A stretch of DNA of 64,000 bases from Francisella adeliensis (GTDB taxonomy: Bacteria; Pseudomonadota; Gammaproteobacteria; Francisellales; Francisellaceae). The notes beneath the pieces were generated by a model. It saw only the letters and a list, made by a program, of their open reading frames with translations, was not told the DNA's origin and made no database searches. This document shows, piece by piece, positions 19,115 through 28,647 of this stretch; the first letter of the stretch is position 1, and every line of letters begins with the position of its first letter. The DNA lies in contig NZ_CP021781.1 of NCBI RefSeq assembly GCF_003290445.1, forward strand, positions 62,001-126,000, in the 5' to 3' direction. The position numbers and the translations under genes were made by a program.

Positions 19115-19516
19115 CTACCAGTATCCTTTTGCTTTAAAACGATCAATAAAGTGCTGTGAGAAGTGAATATGGTTAGGCTTAAGGTTTTCTAGCAACTGCT
19201 TATATTGACCTGAAGCAAATATATAGTGTAGCACATAAGAAACATTGCCTTTACCTGCGATTTTTTCAATAGTTGCTTCAAAGTTTGTAAAGTCTGAAGT
19301 TTCATCAATGAAATTATCTAAAAGTTCGCATAGTTTATTCATGTTTTTTTCATCAGCTCTATTAAATTGCTTTGCTACTTCTAGATGGAACTCGTAAACA
19401 CTGTCATGGAAAAAAGGGTAAACATTTCCTTCCCATGCTATTTTATAAGCTTCTTCGACATAGCTACTGCTTAATACATTCAATTTCATTAAATCATAGT
19501 AGTATTTGTTATTCAT
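19115..19516 (-). CDS. Hypothetical protein (133 aa) after gatB
   Basis: I do not recognise this family. The protein is mostly helical and soluble, with no signal peptide or membrane segment. Its N-terminal half has YVEEAYKIAWEGNVYPFFHDS and its C-terminal end has HFIDRFKAKGYW. A ribosome site (AGAGGTC) lies before the ATG. It begins 22 bp after the gatB stop on the same strand, so it may be the last gene of the gatCAB transcript. No function can be inferred beyond that position. Confidence 0.65.
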   Translation of the reverse strand: MNNKYYYDLMKLNVLSSSYVEEAYKIAWEGNVYPFFHDSVYEFHLEVAKQFNRADEKNMNKLCELLDNFIDETSDFTNFEATIEKIAGKGNVSYVLHYIFASGQYKQLLENLKPNHIHFSQHFIDRFKAKGYW

Positions 19517-19538
19517 AGAGACCTCTATTCTTTTAAGA

Positions 19539-20960
19539 TTATTTATTTAATTCATCAATAACTATTTGGTTAACTTGTTTAGGGTTTGCTTTGCCTTTAC
19601 TTGCTTTCATAGCTTGGCCAACAAAGAAACCCATTAGTTTAGTTTTACCTGCTTTAAAATCTGCAGCTTGTCCAGGGTTTGCTGTGATGATACCTTGCAC
19701 TAGCTCGCGGATAGCACCTTCATCAGAAACTTGCTTAAGCCCCAACCTTTCAATAATAATATTAACACTGTCAGGAGCTTCAATATACCCTGCAATTACT
19801 TTTTTACCATTAGCTTGTGATATAACATCTTTTTGAACACTAACAATAATATCTAGAAGTATGTCGCTAGGGACTATTTCAGCAGAAAACTCTCTACCTA
19901 GCTTATTAAGTGTTGCAATTAGGTCAATAGTAACCCAGTTATATGCAATTTTATAGTCAAGCTTGGTGATTAGCTTATCATAGTAGTTAGCAATCTCTAA
20001 GTTTGATAGTAGAAACTCTACCTCTTGATCAGCCAAATGGTTACGGTACAATGCTTCACGTTCTTCTGGACTTAATGGCATTTCTTTTTTTACTGATTCG
20101 ATATATTCATCAGTTATGATTAGTGGTAATAAATCAGGGTCAGGGAAATATCTATAATCAAAAGCGTCTTCTTTTGCACGCATAGAACGAGTTTCATTTG
20201 CATCAGCATCATAAAGACGCGTCTCTTGCACAACTTCACCACCATTTTCCAGGACTGAAATTTGGCGATTAAACTCATAGCCTATAGCTTTATCAATAAA
20301 CTTAAATGAGTTAATATTTTTAAGCTCTGCACGAGTACCAAACTCTTCTTGACCAAATGGGCGGATAGATAGGTTTACATCACACCTAAAAGAACCTTCC
20401 TGCATATTACCATCGCAAATACCTAGTTGCTTAACTAGTTGATGAAGTTTTTTAAGATAAACTATAACTTCTTCAGCAGATCTGAAATCAGGGTGGGTAA
20501 CAATCTCTAGAAGTGGAGTACCTGCACGGTTATAGTCAAGACCTGTTTCTCCAGCTACATAGCCGTGTACAGACTTACCCGCATCTTCTTCAAGATGGGC
20601 TCTTTCTATACGGATAGATTTATCACCTTTTGAAGTAGTAATATCTAGCTTACCATCTTGCACGATAGGGTTTGTAGACTGACTGATTTGATACCCTTTT
20701 GGCAAATCCGGGTAAAAATAATTTTTTCTAGCAAAAAAACTATTTTTTGAAATTGTCGCATCAACAGCTAAACCAAACATTGTTGCCTTACGAATAACTT
20801 CCTTGTTTACAACAGGTAAAGTCCCTGGTAAGCCTAAATCTAAAAATGCAGCTTGTGTATTTTGGTGCTGACCGTACTTTGTTGCAGAATTTGAAAAAAG
20901 CTTAGAGTTTGTACTAAGCTGAATGTGGACTTCAAGTCCGATAACCATTTCCCAGTTCAT
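19539..20960 (-). CDS. gatB: Asp/Glu-tRNA amidotransferase subunit B
   Basis: A 473-aa protein, standard for GatB. It opens with MVIGLEVHIQLSTNSKLFS, has the LPKGYQISQ and RTHLEEDAGK-like ERAHLEEDAGKS motifs and the DYNRAGTPLLEIV signature, and ends in a YqeY-like tRNA-binding tail with FVGQAMKASKGKANP. It phosphorylates the Glu or Asp on mischarged tRNA-Gln or tRNA-Asn, and ammonia delivered from GatA then replaces the phosphate. It lies 1 bp after gatA in the gatC-gatA-gatB operon. Confidence 0.97.
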   Translation of the reverse strand: MNWEMVIGLEVHIQLSTNSKLFSNSATKYGQHQNTQAAFLDLGLPGTLPVVNKEVIRKATMFGLAVDATISKNSFFARKNYFYPDLPKGYQISQSTNPIVQDGKLDITTSKGDKSIRIERAHLEEDAGKSVHGYVAGETGLDYNRAGTPLLEIVTHPDFRSAEEVIVYLKKLHQLVKQLGICDGNMQEGSFRCDVNLSIRPFGQEEFGTRAELKNINSFKFIDKAIGYEFNRQISVLENGGEVVQETRLYDADANETRSMRAKEDAFDYRYFPDPDLLPLIITDEYIESVKKEMPLSPEEREALYRNHLADQEVEFLLSNLEIANYYDKLITKLDYKIAYNWVTIDLIATLNKLGREFSAEIVPSDILLDIIVSVQKDVISQANGKKVIAGYIEAPDSVNIIIERLGLKQVSDEGAIRELVQGIITANPGQAADFKAGKTKLMGFFVGQAMKASKGKANPKQVNQIVIDELNK

Positions 20961-20961
20961 A

Positions 20962-22407
20962 CTAAATCCTCGCTTGCTCTAAAATAAACTCTTCTACAGA
21001 GTGTTTTCTTTGATATTGTGTAACTAACTGTGTCAATACACTATCGTTAAACGCTTTTGCCATAAATTGACCACCTACAGGTAAGTCATTCACAAAACCA
21101 ATAGGGAATGAAATAGCTGGTAGTCCAGAGATATTTGCAGGGATAGTATATACATCTGAAAGATACGCGGATACAGGATCTAGCTTTTCACCTTTTTTGA
21201 AAGCTTCACTTGGTGCTGCTGGCATAAATATCGCATCAACTGTTTCAAATATTTCATTTATTTGACTTGTCATAACTTGGCGCAGTTGTTGAGCTTTGTT
21301 GTAGTATGAATCATATTGACTAGATGCTAAAACATAGTTACCAATCATAATTCTACGCTTAACCTCTTCACCGAAACCATCAGTACGAGAGAACCTATAA
21401 AGCTCATCTAAATCTTTTGCTTGCTCATTACGGTAACCATATCTCACACCGTCATATCTTGCTAAGTTAGCTGCAGCTTCTGCTGGAGTAATTATATAGT
21501 AAGTTGATAAGGCTTCTTTTAAGTCAGGTACTTTGATAGGCTTGATAACTACACCTTGATTTTTTAAGTTTTCTAAAGTGTTTTGAATAGCCACTTGCAT
21601 TTGCTCTGGCAAATCTTTCATTAAGTTTTCATCAACACCAACAATTTTTCCTGCAATATCTTTATCTAAATCTTGAGTGAAATGCTTATCTGCCACACCC
21701 ACACAAGTAGAATCAAACTCACAATCCCCTGAGATAGTATCAAGCATAATAGCCACATCTTCTGCATAGTGCCCAAAGATACCAGCTTGGTCAAATGATG
21801 ATGCAAACGCTACCATACCAAATCTTGAAGTACTACCATAAGTTGGCTTCATTGCTGTAAGACCACAAAAACTAGCTGGTTGTCTTACTGAACCGCCTGT
21901 ATCTGAACCAGTACTTACTGGAGATAATCCTGCCGCAACAGCAGCAGCCGAGCCACCAGATGAGCCACCTGGTACGCGTGAATTATCCCAAGGATTACTC
22001 ACTGCTCCATAATAGCTGTATTCATTAGTAGAGCCCATTGCAAACTCATCCATATTGAGCTTACCTAATGTAATCATACCTTGCTCTTTGCACTTTTTTG
22101 TAACAGTAGAGTCATAGGGTGCAATGAAATTATCTAGCATCTTTGAAGCTGCTGTAGTTTTTATACCCTTAGTGCAAAATAAATCTTTATGCAAGATAGG
22201 TATACCTGTAAGCGTTGTTTGTTTACCTTCGGCAATGATTTTGTCTGCATTTTGTGCTTCTTTTAAAGCTTCATCTTTTGCTAGTGTGATAACTGAATTT
22301 ATCTCACCATCATATTTTTGAATCTTTGCAAGATAATCATTCATCAGCTCAACAGCTGTGATTTCCTTATTATCTAACCTTTGTCTTAATTTTTTTATAT
22401 ATGACAT
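20962..22407 (-). CDS. gatA: Asp/Glu-tRNA amidotransferase subunit A
   Basis: A 481-aa amidase-signature protein. The Ser-cisSer-Lys triad is visible: Lys in GIPILHKDLF (about residue 74), the glycine/serine loop in GGSSGGSAAAVAAG, and the nucleophile Ser region in STGSDTGGSVRQPASFCG. It hydrolyses glutamine to supply ammonia to GatB through an internal channel. It lies between gatC (6 bp upstream) and gatB (1 bp downstream), so expression is probably translationally coupled. Confidence 0.97.
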   Translation of the reverse strand: MSYIKKLRQRLDNKEITAVELMNDYLAKIQKYDGEINSVITLAKDEALKEAQNADKIIAEGKQTTLTGIPILHKDLFCTKGIKTTAASKMLDNFIAPYDSTVTKKCKEQGMITLGKLNMDEFAMGSTNEYSYYGAVSNPWDNSRVPGGSSGGSAAAVAAGLSPVSTGSDTGGSVRQPASFCGLTAMKPTYGSTSRFGMVAFASSFDQAGIFGHYAEDVAIMLDTISGDCEFDSTCVGVADKHFTQDLDKDIAGKIVGVDENLMKDLPEQMQVAIQNTLENLKNQGVVIKPIKVPDLKEALSTYYIITPAEAAANLARYDGVRYGYRNEQAKDLDELYRFSRTDGFGEEVKRRIMIGNYVLASSQYDSYYNKAQQLRQVMTSQINEIFETVDAIFMPAAPSEAFKKGEKLDPVSAYLSDVYTIPANISGLPAISFPIGFVNDLPVGGQFMAKAFNDSVLTQLVTQYQRKHSVEEFILEQARI

Positions 22408-22413
22408 ACTTTC

Positions 22414-22695
22414 CTACTTAACCACTTGCGGTACCATAAAATAATCATCTGTGACTTCACAGGCAAATTTATCAAAATCCGCACGATTGTCTTGCTTACT
22501 TGCTACATCTTCTCTGAACTTAAATTCTGTAGTGATTGGAGATATCATTGGATCTACACCCTTTGCATCGTAATCTTTTACAGTATCTAAAATTTCACAG
22601 ATATTTGTAAGGTCGTTTGTGTATTGCTCTAACTGACTTTCTGTAAGCTCAAAGCTTGAAAGCTTAGCAATATGCTCTACTAGTTTTTTATCCAT
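22414..22695 (-). CDS. gatC: Asp/Glu-tRNA amidotransferase subunit C
   Basis: A 93-aa protein with the GatC pattern: a helical N terminus (HIAKLSSFELTESQLEQY), a LTNICEILDTV segment, and an extended tail with DPMISP and FREDV, ending in DDYFMVPQVVK. It clamps GatA and GatB together. It is the first gene of gatCAB. The ATG at 22695 is preceded by a weak ribosome site. Confidence 0.95.
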   Translation of the reverse strand: MDKKLVEHIAKLSSFELTESQLEQYTNDLTNICEILDTVKDYDAKGVDPMISPITTEFKFREDVASKQDNRADFDKFACEVTDDYFMVPQVVK

Positions 22696-22772
22696 TTGAC
22701 ACCTAAATATTTTAGAAATAAATACGAAGGAAATTATAAAGTAGAAAAGATAATAAAAAAAGCTATATAAGA

Positions 22773-23852
22773 CTATTTTATATTAGATGGTTGACTTTGT
22801 ATTTGTTCACCAAGTGTAGCAGCCGTTTTTGGTTTCACTACAGATTTATTTTTGTTCATACCAATATGTAGTTGACTACTGTTTAGGTTGATAGGGAAGC
22901 CATTATATCTGCGCCACATTTCGAAACCTAAGCTTACATCATTAAGTAGCACCCAACCATGAACTTTAGTTCCTAGACGTAAAACATCGGATGTTGGCCA
23001 ATCTCTTTTACCGCTTTGCTTGATAAATACCTTAAACTGACCCGTAGCGTTATTTTGGGGAGAAATAAATAGTACCTCACCCCCAAAAGTTCCTATGGCA
23101 ACTTGTGGCCATCCACTAAACTGTACAGCAGGCCAGCCTTCAAATTGCAGCATAACCTTATCTCCAACATTAACAAGAGGCATATCCATACTATTTATCC
23201 AAAGCTCAACTATACGTCCTTTACTTTCTGGGACAATGGTTGCAAGAGTATCACTGTCTTTTACGATTACACCACCGACACCATGGATGCGATCAACAAT
23301 CACTCCATCAGTAGGAGCTTTAACCATACGGCTGTCTTGTCGGGCAATCTGCACTTTTACTTTGGCTAAGTCAACATTTGCTTTAGCTAATTCTTTTGTA
23401 TAGTTCACCATTTCCATTTGAGCTTGTTCGTAGACTCTTGCGGTACTAGCTCCTTTTTCTACCAAGTATTTATGTCTTTTAATGTTTCTTTTTGCATTTT
23501 CTATTGCAAGCTTAAATGATTTAATACCTAACTCGATTGCGGCTTTTTCCTCCTCGAGCCTTAAGACAACTTCCGGATCTAAATCTAGTACTTCAACTAT
23601 TGGATCACCTTTTTTGACTTTCTCTCCTTCAAAAACATACCACTTTCCAAGTCTACCACCTATGGGAGCTGAAATACTTTGCTGTCTATCCGATGGTGAA
23701 AGCGTGGTGACTTCTCCATAGCCATCAACAGTTTGTTGCCATGGAATCATAGCAAGCACAACACCTATGCCTATTATGCAAATGAGAACTAAAAACATTA
23801 TTTTCTTAAAGCTAGGATCTTTTTTTAGCATTTGATATGATTTTTTTTGCAT
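22773..23852 (-). CDS. HlyD-family membrane fusion protein
   Basis: A 359-aa periplasmic adaptor. A single N-terminal membrane anchor (about 17-38) is followed by a lipoyl-like half (PIGGRLGKWYVFEGEKVKKG), a helical hairpin (about 95-180) and the second lipoyl half (MVKAPTDGVIVDRIHGVGG), then a beta-barrel domain. Such proteins link an inner-membrane ABC exporter to an outer-membrane channel in type I secretion. A strong ribosome site, AGGAGGAG, lies at the end of the ABC-like gene 9 bp upstream. No TolC-type gene is adjacent. The substrate is unknown. Confidence 0.88.
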   Translation of the reverse strand: MQKKSYQMLKKDPSFKKIMFLVLICIIGIGVVLAMIPWQQTVDGYGEVTTLSPSDRQQSISAPIGGRLGKWYVFEGEKVKKGDPIVEVLDLDPEVVLRLEEEKAAIELGIKSFKLAIENAKRNIKRHKYLVEKGASTARVYEQAQMEMVNYTKELAKANVDLAKVKVQIARQDSRMVKAPTDGVIVDRIHGVGGVIVKDSDTLATIVPESKGRIVELWINSMDMPLVNVGDKVMLQFEGWPAVQFSGWPQVAIGTFGGEVLFISPQNNATGQFKVFIKQSGKRDWPTSDVLRLGTKVHGWVLLNDVSLGFEMWRRYNGFPINLNSSQLHIGMNKNKSVVKPKTAATLGEQIQSQPSNIK

Positions 23853-23861
23853 AAGCTCCTC

Positions 23862-25409
23862 CTATTTAATTGAAACAATAAGGGAGGCAATATCTAATTC
23901 ACTTAAACTTTGAATTATAGACTTGTCACCATTTCTTTTTGTTAAACCGTACGAGTCCACTAAAATCAGTAGTTTAGGGGATTTAAGTATAGCTCGAATA
24001 ACATTCATTTTTAATACAATAAGAGTATCAAACATCAAGTCATACTTTATTAGCTGAGAATCGATTTTTTTCTGAAAATGTTTTTCAAGGAATTGTATGT
24101 CAAAAAGCTCAAGTAATTCGCTCAAAAGTTTCAGTTTGTCATGCGAGTATTCACCTTCACAAAGATTGTCTAAAACAGATCCAGCTATTACCTCTATACC
24201 AGAAGCTATATGAATATCTCTGCCTACAGTTTCGGGACAGTAATTGCTAATACAAATATTATTTATTTTGATAACTTCTTCAGCACAGTTCGTAAAAAGT
24301 CCATTCAAGAGACTTTGAGCTGTTTTTGTCTCTAATGCAAGGTTGTATTGATTTTGCTTAGTATAATCTAATGAGTATTTTCCACTAGTGTTTAGCTCAA
24401 TTTCCAAAACCCTAATCCCACCTTCAATATCAGCAATACTGGTATTTGTTTTTTGCGGTTCATTTTTCTTTGCTAAATCTAATAAATCTTTTATCTTCTT
24501 AATTCCAACTAAAAACCCGTAGCAATCATTAAGGTATTGGCTGAATTTTAGTAAACCTAAAAGGACTATGTTTACTAATAGTTCGGCAGCTATCAGCTGA
24601 CCAATTGAAAGTTGTCCCTGAATAATGAGGTAGCTTCCTATTCCAAGTAGTAGGATATTCATGAAAATATAGGTTAAGCCTATATAAATATGTTGCTTTA
24701 GCATTACGCTGAAAAAACCATCTCTAGCTTTGATATATTCACATAACTTATTATCAACTTGCTCAACAGAGTTGTTCATTGGACGTTGCCTAAACGATAA
24801 GAATTCAGATGTCTTTTCTTCAAACCAGTATACAATGTCGTATATAACATCAGACTCTTTGAGGCTTTGTTTGTAACCGGCGTTTAATGGCAGAAATATA
24901 GATAAAAATATACAGGTGATTAGTAGTATGTCAAACACCAAAAACATCGGATGATAGAAGGCTAGAATGATTACGCAGAAAAGTGTTTGTAAGAAAATAT
25001 CTAGTAAAATCATAAACATAATAGATACTGATTTTTGCAGAACTTTTAGTTCAAACAATCTGTTTAGTTTTTCTCTGACATTTACGTCTTTTAAGTCGTT
25101 GAAATCCATTTTATAAACGCAAGATACGACTCTAAACACTATTTCAATAAAGACTTTTCGCTGTATATGCTCCACTAATTTTACTTGGAAGATCCTTACA
25201 AAAAATGCTGCCATCAACAGTATTGATAGAATGGTTATTAATGATATAACAGGTCTTATGGATAAACTTACTCCAACAAGATTTACAAGAGTTTGCACTG
25301 AAACAGGTATTGTTAAAGATAGAAAACCTAGCAGTAAGCTATATATGATTAATGAATATACTGTATGTCGCGGTATTTTCAGAACAGTTTTTACTTGTTT
25401 GTATAACAT
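23862..25409 (-). CDS. Type I exporter-like ABC protein with degenerate ATPase domain
   Basis: A 515-aa protein. Residues 1-310 form a six-helix ABC exporter membrane domain of the HlyB/PrtD kind. Residues 330-515 align in layout with an ABC ATPase: an ICISNY strand, a GSVLDNL segment where GTIxENI is expected, RAILKSPKLLILVDS at the Walker B position, and SLIVSIK at the end. The Walker A GxxGxGK(S/T), the LSGGQ signature and the Walker B Glu are all missing. It probably cannot hydrolyse ATP itself. It sits directly upstream of a HlyD adaptor, so the pair looks like an exporter that lost, or outsources, its motor. Confidence 0.82.
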   Translation of the reverse strand: MLYKQVKTVLKIPRHTVYSLIIYSLLLGFLSLTIPVSVQTLVNLVGVSLSIRPVISLITILSILLMAAFFVRIFQVKLVEHIQRKVFIEIVFRVVSCVYKMDFNDLKDVNVREKLNRLFELKVLQKSVSIMFMILLDIFLQTLFCVIILAFYHPMFLVFDILLITCIFLSIFLPLNAGYKQSLKESDVIYDIVYWFEEKTSEFLSFRQRPMNNSVEQVDNKLCEYIKARDGFFSVMLKQHIYIGLTYIFMNILLLGIGSYLIIQGQLSIGQLIAAELLVNIVLLGLLKFSQYLNDCYGFLVGIKKIKDLLDLAKKNEPQKTNTSIADIEGGIRVLEIELNTSGKYSLDYTKQNQYNLALETKTAQSLLNGLFTNCAEEVIKINNICISNYCPETVGRDIHIASGIEVIAGSVLDNLCEGEYSHDKLKLLSELLELFDIQFLEKHFQKKIDSQLIKYDLMFDTLIVLKMNVIRAILKSPKLLILVDSYGLTKRNGDKSIIQSLSELDIASLIVSIK

Positions 25410-25638
25410 AGTGATATATAAGAATATAAAAACATTTATACTAGATTAGTATAGTCGAGAAATTTATAAAGTCTACTTTATGCTAATTAAATTTATTTAA
25501 CGGAAGTTTGTATGTGAAGAGATCGTTAATTCTGTAAAAGCCAGCGCATGTCACGTTTTTGTATAATTATTCTAAAGGGTGTAGAGTTCTGATATAATGA
25601 CTTTTTAAGTAAGTATTTGATTGAGTAGTAGAATTTAA

Positions 25639-27009
25639 ATGGAACTAACCTCTATTAACCGTGTTTATTCAATTCTTATTGCAACGGCTGTAACGATTGC
25701 AGTTCTTAGTGTCTTTTTATTCGCTAGGGCTGGAGTGTCAATAGGAGTGATAGTGGTCATGGCACTATATCTCTTTTCGGGTAAATTTTCTTTTAAAGAT
25801 CTAAGGCAGAATCGCTCTTTGTTTTATTTGTTTTTAGCTGGAATTATCATAAATATTCAAATGATTTATGTTATGGTAATTAATCAGGAGTTTATGGCGA
25901 AGTCGCTCTTTGGTTTTTCAAACCCTATACTCGTAGTCATCTATATTCTTGCCTTGATACATTTTTTGTCTAGAAATATTAAGGTAAGAAATTGGCTTAT
26001 TAACTTTTTTATTATTGTCGTTTCTGTATTTGTTATAGTTAGTTTAATTGCATATGTCTATAGATACATGCATGATGCTGGCTTTATCATTAGTGATTTT
26101 TATAAGGGAGTGAGGGGCGGCTCAGTAATGCAATCTGTGGTTGCAATAAGTTTACCAATAGTCTCTATAATGTTACTCATTAAGGTTGGGTGCTTAAAAA
26201 ATATTATATCTAAAATACTTCTCGTATCACTCGTAATAACTATTGTTTTTGTTGATCTGTTTGCAAATAGAAGTAAGGCAGGTTACCTAATAGAGTTTGC
26301 TGCATTTATTTACTTCGCTCTTTTTCTAGTGAGGCGTTATGCACATCAAAATAATTATAGTTTTAGGCGTCTGCTTTATATGATTATGGTTACTGTTTTA
26401 GTCATTCTCACATTATTGGTTGGGACATATAGATATTCAAGTGTTTTCAATGATAGAACTACAGAAACATATAAGGAAATGACTGTATTCTTTGATTCAC
26501 ATAATAATAAGCAGGTAGTAGCTGAAGATTTAGGTTTAGCGTCAACACAGTTGAGATTACTTTATTATTACTCTTCTATCAAAGTTCTTCAAAAATATCC
26601 AACTGTATTTGTTTTCGGTTGTGGGTATGGGACTAATAAGCTTGATGTTAAAGAGTGTACTTCACAACTGATAGAGAGAAGTGATGAGTTGAGGGCAAAC
26701 AACTCAGTATTGAATGGTGGCATAATGCCTCATGATGAATTTCTGAGTTATGTTTTTAGGGGTGGTATTATCGCAGGTGCAATGCTTTTGATGTTTTTTG
26801 TTATGCTGTTCTACGAAGCGAAATACCTTAGCCAAGATACTAGGGCGTGTCTTAGAATTTTAGCGATATCTTTTTTTATTGGGTGTGCTTTTGATTATTT
26901 TATTACGGTGCAAATGACTGTTTTTATATTTGCGACTCTTCTTGGGATATTTTTATCGGAGCGAAAGTTTGAGGGTTGTGGAGCTAGTAATAAAGCTATG
27001 TCAAAGTAG
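25639..27009 (+). CDS. WaaL-type O-antigen ligase / Wzy-like membrane protein
   Basis: A 456-aa polytopic inner-membrane protein with about 11 helices and the Wzy_C region: FANRSKAGYLIEFAAF, a large periplasmic loop (about 270-370), and MPHDEFLSYVFRGGI with the His expected in ligases. Such proteins transfer undecaprenyl-linked O-antigen or sugars to lipid A-core or to proteins. Ligase and polymerase cannot be separated by eye; no other O-antigen genes are close. It is divergent from the ABC/HlyD pair and points toward the nuo operon. Confidence 0.75.
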   Translation: MELTSINRVYSILIATAVTIAVLSVFLFARAGVSIGVIVVMALYLFSGKFSFKDLRQNRSLFYLFLAGIIINIQMIYVMVINQEFMAKSLFGFSNPILVVIYILALIHFLSRNIKVRNWLINFFIIVVSVFVIVSLIAYVYRYMHDAGFIISDFYKGVRGGSVMQSVVAISLPIVSIMLLIKVGCLKNIISKILLVSLVITIVFVDLFANRSKAGYLIEFAAFIYFALFLVRRYAHQNNYSFRRLLYMIMVTVLVILTLLVGTYRYSSVFNDRTTETYKEMTVFFDSHNNKQVVAEDLGLASTQLRLLYYYSSIKVLQKYPTVFVFGCGYGTNKLDVKECTSQLIERSDELRANNSVLNGGIMPHDEFLSYVFRGGIIAGAMLLMFFVMLFYEAKYLSQDTRACLRILAISFFIGCAFDYFITVQMTVFIFATLLGIFLSERKFEGCGASNKAMSK

Positions 27010-27052
27010 TATATAAGATTGAGCCGACCTTTTTAACTGCAGTCTTTACTCT

Positions 27053-27081
27053 TTGTACTTGCATCTAAAATATGCTAATAT
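27053..27081 (+). promoter_or_regulatory. Sigma70 promoter of the nuo operon
   Basis: TTGTAC (27053-27058) and TAATAT (27076-27081) are separated by 17 bp and end 33 bp before the nuoA ATG. This is the only good promoter-like pair in the spacer. Confidence 0.6.
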
Positions 27082-27114
27082 GGGGGCACTAATTGTATTT
27101 ATAGTTTTCAATTC

Positions 27115-27513
27115 ATGAGTACTAACATTTATGCGCAGTTTGCACCAATATTAATTTTTCTAATAATCGCTTTCGGTTTAGGGGTTGTTTTTGCTGTTAT
27201 AGGTAAAGTTTTATCTGTAATAGTTGGGGCTAACAATCCCAGTAAGACAAAAGGAGAGACGTTTGAGTGTGGCTTCCCTGCATTTGGTGATGCAAGAGAG
27301 AAGCTTGATGTACGATTTTATTTAATAGCAGTGTTATTTTTGATATTTGACTTGGAGCTGGCATTTATTATTCCCTGGGGCATAAACCTTAGAGCTGGTG
27401 CAACAGTGCCAGCTATATCTAATCATGCGTTTTTTGCGATGATTATATTTTTGGTGGTGCTGTTTTTAGGTCTAATATATGCTTGGAAAAAAGGAGCTTT
27501 AGAGTGGGAATAG
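27115..27513 (+). CDS. nuoA: NADH-quinone oxidoreductase subunit A
   Basis: A 132-aa membrane subunit with three helices. The conserved loop [18 protein letters not shown] between helices 1 and 2 and the [11 protein letters not shown] motif identify it. It is part of the complex I membrane arm next to the quinone site. First gene of the complete 14-gene nuo operon, it overlaps nuoB by 10 bp. Confidence 0.97.
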   Translation: MSTNIYAQFAPILIFLIIAFGLGVVFAVIGKVLSVIVGANNPSKTKGETFECGFPAFGDAREKLDVRFYLIAVLFLIFDLELAFIIPWGINLRAGATVPAISNHAFFAMIIFLVVLFLGLIYAWKKGALEWE

Positions 27514-27980
27514 GTAACGAGAATAAAGGTTTTATAACAGCAAGTGCTGATGCACTTATCAATTGGGTGCGTACAGGTTCTTTATGGCCTGTAACTACAG
27601 GTTTGGCTTGTTGTGCTGTAGAAATGATGCATGCAGGTGCTGCAAGATATGACTTAGATAGGTTTGGTGTGGTGTTTAGACCATCTCCAAGACAGTCGGA
27701 TGTATTGATAGTTGCGGGTACCTTATGTAATAAGATGGCTCCAGCATTAAGACAGGTTTATGACCAGATGCCAGACCCTAAGTGGGTGATTTCAATGGGT
27801 TCATGTGCAAATGGTGGAGGGTACTACCATTATTCATACTCTGTGGTTAGAGGGTGTGATAGGATCGTGCCTGTAGATATTTATGTGCCTGGGTGTCCAC
27901 CAACAGCAGAGGCTTTGGTTTATGGGATCATTCAGTTACAGAATAAAATTATTAGAACAAACACTATAGCGAGGAAGTAG
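27504..27980 (+). CDS. nuoB: NADH-quinone oxidoreductase subunit B (GTG start)
   Basis: The frame is open from ATG 27483, but the ribosome site AAGGAG (27491-27496) lies inside that version and sits 7 nt before GTG 27504. I therefore choose the GTG start, giving 158 aa. Ligands of cluster N2 are in [21 protein letters not shown] and YVPGCPP. The subunit carries the terminal 4Fe-4S cluster that reduces quinone. Confidence 0.95.
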   Translation: MGIGNENKGFITASADALINWVRTGSLWPVTTGLACCAVEMMHAGAARYDLDRFGVVFRPSPRQSDVLIVAGTLCNKMAPALRQVYDQMPDPKWVISMGSCANGGGYYHYSYSVVRGCDRIVPVDIYVPGCPPTAEALVYGIIQLQNKIIRTNTIARK

Positions 27981-27982
27981 TT

Positions 27983-28630
27983 ATGAGTGTTTCTTTAGAA
28001 CAACACCTTGGTAATATTGAAAAAATCCTAGCAGGGTTTGGTGTTGAGTGCTTTGTTGCAAAAAAAGAGCTAAATGTTGTTATAAGAGATCAGCGCGATA
28101 TACACATGATCTTGAGCAAGTTAAAGAAAGATTATTCTTTTGAGCAACTTACAGATATTACAGCTGTAGATTATTTGACTTATGGACAGTCTGATTGGCA
28201 GGTTGGAAAGGTTGTTTCGCAAACAGGTTTTTCACGAGGTCGTGAGCAGGATGCTAAGACAAGTAATTATGATAATAGGTTTGAAGTTATCTATCAGCTT
28301 ATCAGTATGGCAAATAATATACGCCTTAGAGTTAAGTGTAAGCTTAAGGATGCTCAAATAATTTTGGTTGATTCTGTAAGTGATCTTTGGCCGTCAGCAA
28401 ATTGGTCAGAGAGAGAAGTTTATGATATGTTTGGGGTTTATTTCAATAACCACCCTGATTTAAGAAGAGTTCTTACAGATTATGGTTTTGTTGGGCATCC
28501 ATTACGAAAAGATTTTCCTCAGACAGGCTATGTAGAAATGCGTTATGATGAAAATTTAGGTAAAGTGGTTTATGAGCCTGTCGAAATTGATGATAGGGTT
28601 AACACTGCTAGAGTGATTCGTGGTGAGTAA
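27983..28630 (+). CDS. nuoC: NADH-quinone oxidoreductase subunit C
   Basis: A 215-aa hydrophilic subunit of the 30-kDa family, with the signature WSEREVYDMFGVYFNNHP and LRKDFPQTGYVEMRYD. It is separate from NuoD, not fused as in E. coli. It sits in the connecting module of the peripheral arm. It starts 2 bp after nuoB. Confidence 0.97.
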   Translation: MSVSLEQHLGNIEKILAGFGVECFVAKKELNVVIRDQRDIHMILSKLKKDYSFEQLTDITAVDYLTYGQSDWQVGKVVSQTGFSRGREQDAKTSNYDNRFEVIYQLISMANNIRLRVKCKLKDAQIILVDSVSDLWPSANWSEREVYDMFGVYFNNHPDLRRVLTDYGFVGHPLRKDFPQTGYVEMRYDENLGKVVYEPVEIDDRVNTARVIRGE

Positions 28631-28647
28631 ACTAATAGGTTTAAAAG

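Noticed and set aside
23095-23403. 102-aa and 88-aa plus-strand frames within the HlyD gene
   Set aside because: Both lie antisense inside a conserved adaptor gene and look like shadows.
27483-27503. ATG start of nuoB at 27483
   Set aside because: The ribosome site AAGGAG lies inside this extension and is placed for the GTG at 27504, which also gives the family length.
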